Positions 1 to 5,900 of a DNA stretch of 7,187 nucleotides are shown here, in pieces; position 1 is the stretch's first letter; each line of letters begins with the position of its first letter. The stretch covers positions 1-7,187 of the forward strand of contig JBECKW010000365.1 of the NCBI GenBank assembly GCA_040235505.1, read 5' to 3'. Made by a program: the position numbers and the translations under genes. Under the pieces are notes generated by a model. The model searched no databases and had not been told where the DNA came from. It saw only the letters and a program-made list of their open reading frames with translations. This stretch comes from JBECKW01 sp040235505 (lineage in GTDB: Bacteria > Desulfobacterota > Desulfobacteria > Desulfobacterales > JAFDDL01).

Positions 1-1019
1 TATTTATCGTCTAACGAAAAATTCGCGGACCGGTAATCCTTGAGGCTGCCGTCGGCTTCCTTTACCACCACAAGGCAGTCGACATCTGGCATCCGGTTGG
101 CCAGTGCAACGGCCTTTTCCGGGCCCATGACCATCATGGCCGTGGCAAGGCCATCGGCCAGGGTGCAGGTATCGGCCAGGACCGATGCGCTCACCACTCC
201 GTTTGACACCGGATATCCGGTGTGCGGATCGATGATATGGGAATAGCGGCGTCCCCCAATTTCAAAAAAATTCCGGTAATCCCCACTGGTGGCAAGGGCT
301 TTTCCTTTCAGGTCCACCACGTGGTATACTTCATTAAAAGCGGCATCGGCCCGGGGGCGGTTGATGCCCACGCGCCAGCTTTTTCCATCCTTCCGGAGAC
401 CTTCGGCAAAAACTTCCCCGCCGACCTCCACCAGGAAATCGTGATATCCGAAGCCCCGAAGAAGATTGGCCAGTCCGTCCACGCCGTATCCTTTTGCAAT
501 GGATGCAAGATCCAGCTGAATATCCGGCCTGGATTTGACGAGCCGGTTTCCCTTCTTCAACTCGACACCCGAAAACCCCACCTCCCCGAGGCAACGCTTA
601 ATTTCTTCCGGCGGCGGCACGGTACCTGAAAATCCTTCCGGACCGAATCCCCAAAGATCCACAAGCGGCAATACGCTCCCGTCCCAGGCTCCATCGGTCA
701 GTTCGTAAAGCTTTCGGGCCGTCTGCATGACGCTGAAAAAATCATCGGATACCACGATCGAATCCCCGGCGTCTTTCAGGGTGTTAAAACGGCTGATTTC
801 ACTATCCGCCTCGAACGTGGACATACTCCGGTTGATCTCTTTGAGCCGTTCGTCAATTCTTGCCTGAAGCGATCCGGCGGGTTGCAGCGCAGACATGACC
901 ACCTTTATATGATAGGTGGTCCCCATGGTGGCTCCGGAATAGACGACCTCCTTTTTAAGGTCGCATCCGGCAATGTGGAATGATAAAACTGCGATAAGAA
1001 CGTAAGCGATTTTTTTCAT
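1..1019 (-). CDS. apbE: FAD:protein FMN transferase, ApbE family lipoprotein (3' end at window edge)
   Basis: This protein uses FAD and Mg2+ to attach FMN covalently to Thr/Ser of exported flavoproteins (NqrC/RnfG-type subunits, FMN-binding domains), and works on the outer face of the inner membrane. I translated 339 codons from the ATG at 1019. A signal peptide ends in the lipobox IAGC with Cys19. ApbE hallmarks follow in order: GATMGTTYH near residues 29-37, TDGAWDGSVLPLVDLWGFG near 108-126, LDLASIAKGYGVD near 169-181, the EVGGE turn near 198-202, TSGDYRN near 244-250, HIIDPHTGYPV near 261-271, and ADGLATAMMVMG near 288-299, whose Asp289 and Thr293 correspond to the family's metal-site residues. 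The length matches the family (about 330-350). The last visible bases read TA, so a stop may fall exactly at the edge. It sits 31 bases after the acidic-tail gene and has no clear Shine-Dalgarno, suggesting co-transcription. The flavoprotein target is not in view. Confidence 0.93.
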   Translation of the reverse strand, partial: MKKIAYVLIAVLSFHIAGCDLKKEVVYSGATMGTTYHIKVVMSALQPAGSLQARIDERLKEINRSMSTFEADSEISRFNTLKDAGDSIVVSDDFFSVMQTARKLYELTDGAWDGSVLPLVDLWGFGPEGFSGTVPPPEEIKRCLGEVGFSGVELKKGNRLVKSRPDIQLDLASIAKGYGVDGLANLLRGFGYHDFLVEVGGEVFAEGLRKDGKSWRVGINRPRADAAFNEVYHVVDLKGKALATSGDYRNFFEIGGRRYSHIIDPHTGYPVSNGVVSASVLADTCTLADGLATAMMVMGPEKAVALANRMPDVDCLVVVKEADGSLKDYRSANFSLDDK

Positions 1020-1050
1020 ATAAACTGAAACTGCTATAACATCTACCGGG

Positions 1051-1524
1051 CTATTCTTCCTCGTCTTCCAGAATATCGTCTTCGATATCCAGGTCACTGG
1101 ACTCCACATTGGCGGTCTTCACATCGTCGTCAAAGGTATCGGGAAGATCTTCGTCAATAAAATCGTCCACGTCGCTCTCTTCCTCATCCTCGATATCTTC
1201 GTATATTTCCTGTCCATCCAGGCTCTTAGATAAGAAGTCAGCGTCGTCGCAATAGATTTCAACCACCTCCTGATCGCCGGAATTAAACAGTTCGGAGATA
1301 CCGTCGATTATTTTTTCGGAAAAGCTGCTGGGGGGGAAAAAATTCTGGGTTCGCATTTCCACCATGAGCGCCACAGGCCCTTGGGCAAGTGCCTTTTCAA
1401 ACTGTTTCACCTCGTAAACGGTTTCACAAACAGGCGAAAAGATATCCTTGTTCAATTCGGCAAATTCCCTGATCAGCAATTCACCAGCGGTGATGTCTTT
1501 GCTGAAAACATATTTGTGTTTCAT
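1051..1524 (-). CDS. Unrecognised protein with a strongly acidic C-terminal tail
   Basis: I do not recognise this 157-residue protein. Two parts are visible. Residues 1-102 have mixed composition and predicted secondary structure (for example AGELLIREFAELNKD, then hydrophobic VALMVEM), so they are probably folded. Residues 103-157 hold 30 Asp/Glu in 55 positions with a single Lys, so this tail is probably disordered. There is no signal peptide or membrane segment, so it is presumably cytoplasmic. The start is well supported: AAGGAG lies 7 bases upstream of the ATG. It is the first gene of a probable two-gene unit with apbE, 31 bases downstream, but nothing in the sequence ties it to flavinylation. 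Acidic tails in other proteins serve for binding basic partners, nucleic-acid mimicry or metal binding; none of these can be assigned here. That it is a real gene rests on the ribosome site, GC-style codon use and the operon position. Confidence 0.8.
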   Translation of the reverse strand: MKHKYVFSKDITAGELLIREFAELNKDIFSPVCETVYEVKQFEKALAQGPVALMVEMRTQNFFPPSSFSEKIIDGISELFNSGDQEVVEIYCDDADFLSKSLDGQEIYEDIEDEEESDVDDFIDEDLPDTFDDDVKTANVESSDLDIEDDILEDEEE

Positions 1525-1531
1525 GCAAACG

Positions 1532-1537
1532 CTCCTT
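1532..1537 (-). promoter_or_regulatory. Shine-Dalgarno of the acidic-tail gene
   Basis: On the minus strand this reads AAGGAG, 7 bases before the ATG at 1524. It fixes the start of the acidic-tail gene. Confidence 0.75.
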
Positions 1538-1664
1538 GATTTAAAAAATGGAACCTGATCGATCCGGTGCGATCATTTTATTCATTGGGGGAAACCATAA
1601 AAATTTCATCCTGTCAAGAAAACAGTGGCCGGTTTTTCATGATTCTTCTTGCATTATTTTTTTG

Positions 1665-1678
1665 ATGTCATATGACAT
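1665..1678. promoter_or_regulatory. Perfect 14-bp palindrome, candidate operator
   Basis: ATGTCATATGACAT is identical on both strands. It lies in the divergent region between the acidic-tail gene and mtnA, about 63 bases upstream of a candidate mtnA -10 box and about 140 bases upstream of the acidic-tail gene start. Flanking TGCATT (1650-1655) and AATGCA (1682-1687) form a second, slightly off-centre inverted pair. The size and symmetry suit a dimeric regulator; which one cannot be told from the sequence. Confidence 0.4.
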
Positions 1679-1741
1679 GAAAATGCAACACAAAGGTGAT
1701 CTTTCGGGCCTCGCCCCTGTCCACCGGTCATACCAGGTTTT

Positions 1742-1747
1742 TATAAT
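1742..1747 (+). promoter_or_regulatory. Candidate -10 box for mtnA
   Basis: This is a perfect TATAAT in an AT-rich tract. A matching -35 is weak: TGTCCA at 1718-1723 with an 18-base spacer matches only half of TTGACA. If used, transcription would begin near 1754. That would leave almost no leader before the TTG at 1760 and only about 15 bases before the ATG at 1769, but a normal leader before the ATG at 1790. Confidence 0.35.
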
Positions 1748-1789
1748 ATTTTTAAATGGTTGACACGTATGAAGATTGATGGAAAGAAC

Positions 1790-2881
1790 ATGCGTCCCAT
1801 CTGGTTGGAGAAGAGCTCCGGCAATGTCAAAATAATTGACCAGAGAAAATTGCCGCATGTTTTCGAGATAGTGGACCTTTTGGACGCCGACGATATTGTC
1901 AGGGCCATCCGGGAGATGTATGTCCGGGGAGCGCCCCTTATCGGGGCCACGGGGGCTTTCGGAGTCTACCTGGCGGTTCGGGAGGCGATGAAAACCTCCT
2001 GTTTCGATGAAGTATTTCAACGCGCCTGCGAAAACATCCGGGCCGCCCGACCGACGGCCGTAAACCTGGCCTGGGCCGTTGACCGGATGACCGCAGCGAT
2101 TTCAAGCGCCACCGATCCTTCGGAAAAGCTCGCCCTGGCCCGGGAAGAAGCCGGCCGGATCACCGAGGAAGAGGCCGACAATTGCCGGCGTATTGGTGAA
2201 CATGGCGTTTCGCTCATCGAGGAGGCTGCCCGGGGAAAAAACGGACGAACGGTCAACATCCTGACCCATTGCAATGCCGGGTGGCTGGCATGCATCGAAT
2301 ACGGCACCGCCACGGCCCCCATGTATATCGCCGCCGAGAAAGGTATCGACATCCACATATGGATCGATGAAACCCGCCCCCTCAACCAGGGCGCCCGGCT
2401 CACCGCATGGGAACTCGGGAAGGCCGGCATCCGGCACACCCTGATCCCGGACAACGCAGGCGGGCATCTCATGCAGCACGGCATGGTGGACATGGTGATC
2501 GTGGGGACCGACAGGACCACCCATACCGGAGATGTGGCCAATAAAATCGGCACCTACCTCAAAGCCCTGGCGGCCAGAGACAACGGGATTCCCTTTTATG
2601 TGGCGCTGCCGGGCAGCACCTTTGACTGGCGGGCCGCCGACGGCCTCAAGCAGATTCCCATCGAGCAGCGCGATCCGGACGAGGTAAGATACGTCCAGGG
2701 TCTTGAAGGCGGGAAAACAAAATCCGTCCTCCTCTGCCCGGAAGACACCCCCGCAGCCAACTACGCCTTCGATGTCACCCCGGCCCGGCTCGTCACTGGT
2801 TTTATCACGGAACGCGGGATGTGCGAGGCGACAAAAGAGGCGATTGCGGGGCTTTTTCCCGAAATGGCGGGAGATAAGTGA
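1790..2881 (+). CDS. mtnA: S-methyl-5-thioribose-1-phosphate isomerase (aIF-2B/MtnA family)
   Basis: This cytoplasmic enzyme interconverts 5-methylthioribose-1-phosphate and 5-methylthioribulose-1-phosphate in methionine salvage. It belongs to the eIF-2B alpha/beta/delta fold family. Visible hallmarks are VRGAPLIGATGAFG, RPTAVNLAWAVDRM, THCNAG, ETRPLNQGARLTAWEL, DNAGGHLM, GTDRTTHTGDVANKIGTY, and IEQRDPDEV near the C terminus. Counted from the ATG at 1790, the catalytic pair is Cys161 (in THCNAG) and Asp241 (in GTDR), almost the Bacillus numbering (160/240). This start also has GGA six bases upstream and a sensible leader from the candidate -10 box. In-frame alternatives are ATG at 1769 and TTG at 1760, both without a ribosome site. 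The length (363) is normal. No mtnK, mtnB, mtnD or aldolase partner is nearby, so its physiological substrate could also be 5-deoxyribose-1-phosphate. The family is certain; the precise substrate is less so. Confidence 0.95.
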   Translation: MRPIWLEKSSGNVKIIDQRKLPHVFEIVDLLDADDIVRAIREMYVRGAPLIGATGAFGVYLAVREAMKTSCFDEVFQRACENIRAARPTAVNLAWAVDRMTAAISSATDPSEKLALAREEAGRITEEEADNCRRIGEHGVSLIEEAARGKNGRTVNILTHCNAGWLACIEYGTATAPMYIAAEKGIDIHIWIDETRPLNQGARLTAWELGKAGIRHTLIPDNAGGHLMQHGMVDMVIVGTDRTTHTGDVANKIGTYLKALAARDNGIPFYVALPGSTFDWRAADGLKQIPIEQRDPDEVRYVQGLEGGKTKSVLLCPEDTPAANYAFDVTPARLVTGFITERGMCEATKEAIAGLFPEMAGDK

Positions 2882-2931
2882 TTCATTCCATAAAACAGCC
2901 AAAGTTGATAACATCGTAAAAACTAATTTTG

Positions 2932-3012
2932 TCACGCAAAGCCGCAAAGACCGCAAAGTTAACTACTTAATATTAAAAAGTTTTTCTTTGTGCTCTTTGC
3001 GGCTTTGCGTGA
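2932..3012. repeat. Long imperfect inverted repeat built from CGCAAAG units
   Basis: The arms 2932-2958 and 2986-3012 match at 25 of 27 positions. The left arm begins TCACGCAAAGCCGCAAAG and carries three CGCAAAG units in tandem. The 27-base AT-rich centre is itself symmetric (TTAATATTAA at 2967-2976, flanked by AACT and AGTT), so the whole 81-base element folds around about 2972. It lies in the gap after mtnA. It resembles the dispersed CTTTGCGG-CTTTGCGTGA intergenic repeats I recall from many bacterial genomes (REP/MITE-like). Its mobility is inference. No transposase gene or clear target-site duplication is visible. Without a T-tract it is not a classical terminator, though it could stop exonucleases or buffer read-through. 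Confidence 0.8.
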
Positions 3013-3072
3013 GGCATTGTCTTTTTACGAGACCATCAAGGTTGCACTTCGAATAAATAGACAAGATACCAC

Positions 3073-3115
3073 AACTCTAGGCACTTTAGGCACTCTATGA
3101 ACTCTAGGCACTTTA
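3073..3115 (+). repeat. Direct repeat AACTCTAGGCACTTTA, two full copies plus a partial middle copy
   Basis: The 16-mer occurs at 3073-3088 and 3100-3115, 27 bases apart. A partial unit (TAGGCACTCTA, 3087-3097) lies between them. The second copy overlaps codons 2-7 of the radical SAM gene, and the ATG at 3097 sits between the copies. The repeat therefore supplies both the start codon region and the weak TAGG that could serve as its ribosome site. Confidence 0.75.
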
Positions 3116-4449
3116 AAAAATCCCCTCGCATCCTTCTGGTCAATCCCTGGATCCATGATTTCGCAGCCTACGATTTCTGGGCCGCCCCGCTGGGCCTGTT
3201 GTCCCTGGCAGGCGTCCTGAGACGGGCCGGTATCAAGGTTTCTTATATCAATTGCCTGGACCGGTTTCACCCCCGGGCGCCGGCCGGTGATCCGGGCCTT
3301 CGTAATGGGCGGGGCCCCTATCTTAAAACCAAGATCCCGAATCCCAAGGGCCTTGAGGACATCCCCCGCACCTATTCGCGGTACGGCATTCCGCCCGAAT
3401 GGCTCCGGGAGGATCTTCAATCGGTTCCCCGGCCCGATCTGATTCTTGTAACTTCCCTCATGACTTACTGGTATCCGGGGGTTCAGGAAACCATCGGGGA
3501 ACTTCGGGAGGCCTTTCCATCCGTGCCCATCATCCTCGGGGGGATTTACGCCACCCTGTGCCGTGAACATGCCGAAGCCTGTTCCGGGGCCGACCAGGTG
3601 GTGACCGGCGCCAGCGAGCACCGGATCCTGGATATCGTGGCCAGGGTTACGGGCCTTTCCCCAGTCCCGACGTTGGACCCGGAAAACCTCGACAGCTTTC
3701 CCTACCCGGCCCTGGACCTGCAGCGGAAGATCCCCTATGCCCCCCTTCTGACCTCCAGGGGGTGCCCTTTCTCCTGCGCCTACTGCGCCTCCGCCTATCT
3801 GTCACCCCGGAGACAGCGGAGAAGCCCGAAAAATATCCTGGAAGAAATTGCATTCTGGCACCAACACCATGGCGCTACTGAATTTGCTTTCTACGATGAT
3901 GCCCTGCTGGTGGACAGCGATACGCACGCTTCGGTTCTTTTCGAAATGATCGTCGACCGCCGTCTACCGATCCGGTTCCATACCCCCAACGCCCTGCATA
4001 TTCGAAACATCACCCCAGAACTGGCGAAACTCATGTACCGGGCCGGATTTCACACCCTGCGGCTGGGGCTTGAAACCGCCCGATTCCACGATCGTGGAGA
4101 TCTGGACGCCAAGGTCACCGAGACCGAATTCAGGCGGGCGGTGTCATATCTCCTGGAAGCAGGCTTTCAAAGGGAGCAGGTGGGGGCTTATCTCCTGATG
4201 GGCCTTCCGGATCAGCCCAAGGACGCCGTAACGTCCTCCATCGAAATCGTCAAACAGGCGGGCATTACCCCTATTCTGGCCCACTACACGCCTATCCCCC
4301 ACACCCGATTGTGGCCCCGGGCCGTGGCCGTCTCCCGCTACGATCTCGAGGCGGATCCCATCTTCACCAACAACACACTCTGGCCCTGCCGACCCGAGGG
4401 CTTTTCCTGGAAAACCATGACCGAGATCAAACGGCTGATTTCTTCCTGA
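3097..4449 (+). CDS. Radical SAM protein with N-terminal B12-binding-like domain (COG1032 type), function unknown
   Basis: This is a 450-residue radical SAM enzyme. Residues 10-180 form a Rossmann-like, cobalamin-binding-type domain (ILLVNPW at 12-18, PLGLLSLAGVLRRAG at 31-45, ILGGIYATL at 146-154). I see no DxHxxG motif, so any B12 would lack the usual His ligand. The radical SAM core begins near 215 with CPFSCAYC: Cys223, Cys227 and Cys230 make the CxxxCxxC that binds the 4Fe-4S cluster. GLET (324-327) and LMGLPDQ (367-373) fit later SAM-barrel strands. The C terminus is short, with no obvious extra domain. Enzymes of this group carry out methylations, methylthiolations or rearrangements; the substrate here cannot be predicted, and no peptide or biosynthetic cluster lies alongside. 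Translation appears to start inside a direct repeat, with no strong Shine-Dalgarno. The conserved part begins at about residue 9, so the first eight residues may be recent. No in-frame downstream start precedes the conserved domain. Confidence 0.9.
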   Translation: MNSRHFKKSPRILLVNPWIHDFAAYDFWAAPLGLLSLAGVLRRAGIKVSYINCLDRFHPRAPAGDPGLRNGRGPYLKTKIPNPKGLEDIPRTYSRYGIPPEWLREDLQSVPRPDLILVTSLMTYWYPGVQETIGELREAFPSVPIILGGIYATLCREHAEACSGADQVVTGASEHRILDIVARVTGLSPVPTLDPENLDSFPYPALDLQRKIPYAPLLTSRGCPFSCAYCASAYLSPRRQRRSPKNILEEIAFWHQHHGATEFAFYDDALLVDSDTHASVLFEMIVDRRLPIRFHTPNALHIRNITPELAKLMYRAGFHTLRLGLETARFHDRGDLDAKVTETEFRRAVSYLLEAGFQREQVGAYLLMGLPDQPKDAVTSSIEIVKQAGITPILAHYTPIPHTRLWPRAVAVSRYDLEADPIFTNNTLWPCRPEGFSWKTMTEIKRLISS

Positions 4450-4630
4450 ACGTTATCCTTCCTCATACACGGTTGTAATTTTTCTCAGGATATTACTCCG
4501 CCCCCGACGAATCGGATCAGCCTCCATAATTAATTCACATTTTTTTTATAAACAGATTCATTACAAATTTTGAGAAGGTACAAGGCTCCGGGTGACCCGA
4601 ACCGGAATAGATTTTAATTTTCATGTCGGA

Positions 4631-4636
4631 AAGGAG
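4631..4636 (+). promoter_or_regulatory. Shine-Dalgarno that decides the lipoprotein start
   Basis: AAGGAG lies 6 bases before the ATG at 4643. It selects this start over an in-frame GTG at 4592, which would put 17 extra residues before the signal peptide. Confidence 0.8.
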
Positions 4637-4642
4637 ACAATC

Positions 4643-5500
4643 ATGAAGAATGCTGGCATCCATTATCGCAGGCTTTTACTGGCCTGCGCCCTGGTGTTTT
4701 TACTATTTGGCACGGTTTCATGCACGACGGAAGCCCAGAAGGAGGCGATCAAGGGGGCCGATTATGTGGAAATCTGCAACCTCATGAGCCTTCATTCATG
4801 GTATCATGCGGCCATGCGAAACGATCTCGAGTGCCAGAATATCTGGGTCTCCCCCACCGGTGAATACGGCAAAACCGCCATCTGGGCTCAAACTTCGGGA
4901 TACTGGATCGGAATGGACCACATCATGGCCAACTACGGCTCCACAACGAACAAAGGTGCCATGCCGGATCCCAAGGGCGGGTTTATCTGGCATACCATCA
5001 CCACCCCGGTGGTAGAAATTGCCGCAGACCGCCAAACGGCCAAAGGAATCTGGTACACACCGGGTCTCGTGGGGGAATACAAGGAAGACGGCACCAACAA
5101 CTCCCAGTGGATGTGGGAAAAATACGGCGTTGACTTCGTCCGTGAAAATGGAAAATGGAAAGTCTGGCATATGAAAGTCTATACCGACTGGTCCTCCCCT
5201 GTTGGGGAAGCAATCGGCAGCAACGCCGGCGGTCCCGGGGGCGGGGGAGCTCCGGGGGGTGCACCTCCAGGGGGTGCCATGCCGAATGTAACGCCTGAAA
5301 AACAAAACGCGGGGGAAACCATCGGAAGCGAATTGGGACCCCAGGGCGGCGGCGCGCCGGCAATGCCCAATTGGGATCACGTCTACAAAAAACAATACAG
5401 AGGATGGTCTAAAGACTCGGTCGTGGAAATGCTGCCAAGACCTCCCGAGCCTTACAAAACCTGGAGCGAAACCTGGTCCTATACAGACGAAGGGGAATAA
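4643..5500 (+). CDS. Lipoprotein with NTF2/SnoaL-like domain and Gly/Ala/Pro-rich tail
   Basis: The product has 285 residues. Arg9-Arg10 are followed by a hydrophobic stretch (11-25) and a lipobox-like TVSC with Cys27, so it is probably an exported lipoprotein. Residues 38-185 look like the NTF2/SnoaL-like (SnoaL_4) cone fold: a first helix containing EICNLMSLHSWYHAAMRND, a central part rich in Trp/Tyr, and the closing strand GVDFVRENGKWKVWHMKVY with the family's typical G-KW-I/V-H pattern. I see no assignable catalytic residues, so ligand or enzyme activity is open. Residues 188-243 are low complexity (GGPGGGGAPGGAPPGGA) and contain an imperfect internal duplication. The tail ends with an aromatic, conserved-looking PEPYKTWSETWSY. 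It stands alone, 193 bases after the radical SAM gene and directly before a strong terminator, so it may have its own promoter (TATAAA at 4547-4552 is a weak candidate). The fold is moderately sure; the role is unknown. Confidence 0.8.
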   Translation: MKNAGIHYRRLLLACALVFLLFGTVSCTTEAQKEAIKGADYVEICNLMSLHSWYHAAMRNDLECQNIWVSPTGEYGKTAIWAQTSGYWIGMDHIMANYGSTTNKGAMPDPKGGFIWHTITTPVVEIAADRQTAKGIWYTPGLVGEYKEDGTNNSQWMWEKYGVDFVRENGKWKVWHMKVYTDWSSPVGEAIGSNAGGPGGGGAPGGAPPGGAMPNVTPEKQNAGETIGSELGPQGGGAPAMPNWDHVYKKQYRGWSKDSVVEMLPRPPEPYKTWSETWSYTDEGE

Positions 5501-5528
5501 TCGTCGGATTTAAATCCCGATTACATTT

Positions 5529-5567
5529 AAAAACGGCAGGATACGGCTTCCGTATCCTGCCGTTTTT
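5529..5567. terminator. Strong bidirectional Rho-independent terminator
   Basis: A perfect stem (5529-5546 with 5550-5567) has a GC-rich core ACGGCAGGATACGG and a three-base loop, with an A-tract on the left and a T-tract on the right. It can therefore stop transcription from the lipoprotein gene (plus strand, stop codon 28 bases upstream) and from the dsbD unit (minus strand). A smaller hairpin, TACCCC/GGGGTA at 5575-5591, lies beside it on the dsbD side. Confidence 0.93.
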
Positions 5568-5635
5568 CTTCGTGTACCCCTCAAGGGGGTATTAAACAGA
5601 ATTCTTCGTCCTCATCGTGGTGACATGTCTTCAGT

Positions 5636-5900
5636 TCATTGGATCAATTGCCTCAGTTTCTGTTCCAGCACACCGGCTTCATAGCCCTGGTGGCTGTCGA
5701 CAATCATGCCGTTTTCATCGATGAACTTGAGCAGGGGAATTTGCGGGTGAACACTCCCGCAATAATCCATCAGCACCTTCTCGCTTGCCCTCAGCACGAC
5801 GTAATTGATCTTCTTGCCTTTGACCCATTCCGCCAGTTTCGCATCATCCATTTCTTTCGGATCATTGATGGAGACCCCCAGGACAAAGAGCCCCTTGTCC
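5636..5900 (-). pseudogene. C-terminal remnant of a TlpA/ResA-like thioredoxin
   Basis: The minus-strand reading frame from about 5900 to the TGA at 5636 gives KDKGLFVLGVSINDPKE, a segment with the conserved cis-Pro region HPQIPLLKFIDENGMIV, and a final helix EQKLRQLIQ. This is the order seen in the C-terminal half of TlpA/ResA-type periplasmic thioredoxins. The expected N-terminal half is absent: signal peptide, WCxxC active site and first helix. Going upstream, the frame meets stops where the dsbD gene ends, and homology begins almost at that stop codon. The only standard start is the ATG at 5851, which gives 71 residues, lacks a good ribosome site and begins in the middle of the domain. 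A deletion joining the dsbD 3' end to the middle of a tlpA-like gene would explain this. The alternative is a genuine short thioredoxin-fold protein of 71 residues, which would have no redox centre. Confidence 0.7.

Noticed and set aside
222..629. 135-codon plus-strand frame inside apbE
   Set aside because: All ApbE motifs are read on the opposite strand across this interval; this frame has no ribosome site or domain.
1612..1617. TTGACA on the minus strand as a -35 box for the acidic-tail gene
   Set aside because: No acceptable -10 box lies 16-18 bases downstream, so the match is probably chance.
1548..1763. 71-codon plus-strand frame in the divergent intergenic region
   Set aside because: It is AT-rich, lacks a ribosome site, spans the palindrome and candidate promoter, and has no recognisable motif.
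2102..2956. 284-codon open frame on the minus strand across mtnA
   Set aside because: It is antisense to a confidently identified mtnA, its translation matches no family, it lacks a ribosome site, and it starts inside the inverted repeat. Long antisense frames are expected in GC-rich coding DNA.
2932..3115. CRISPR-like array
   Set aside because: The CGCAAAG units form an inverted repeat and the TAGGCAC units are short direct repeats; there are no regular repeats with unique spacers of similar length and no cas gene.
3025..3621. 198-codon minus-strand frame over the start of the radical SAM gene
   Set aside because: It is a shadow of the radical SAM coding frame; the translation is low in secondary-structure signal and ends in repeat-derived residues.
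4450..4642. Possible riboswitch or small RNA ahead of the lipoprotein gene
   Set aside because: Only short hairpins (for example CGGG-TGA-CCCG at 4589-4599) are present and no known aptamer pattern is seen.
4796..5395. 199-codon minus-strand frame across the lipoprotein gene
   Set aside because: It is antisense to a gene with a clear Shine-Dalgarno, signal peptide and terminator, and has no recognisable domain.
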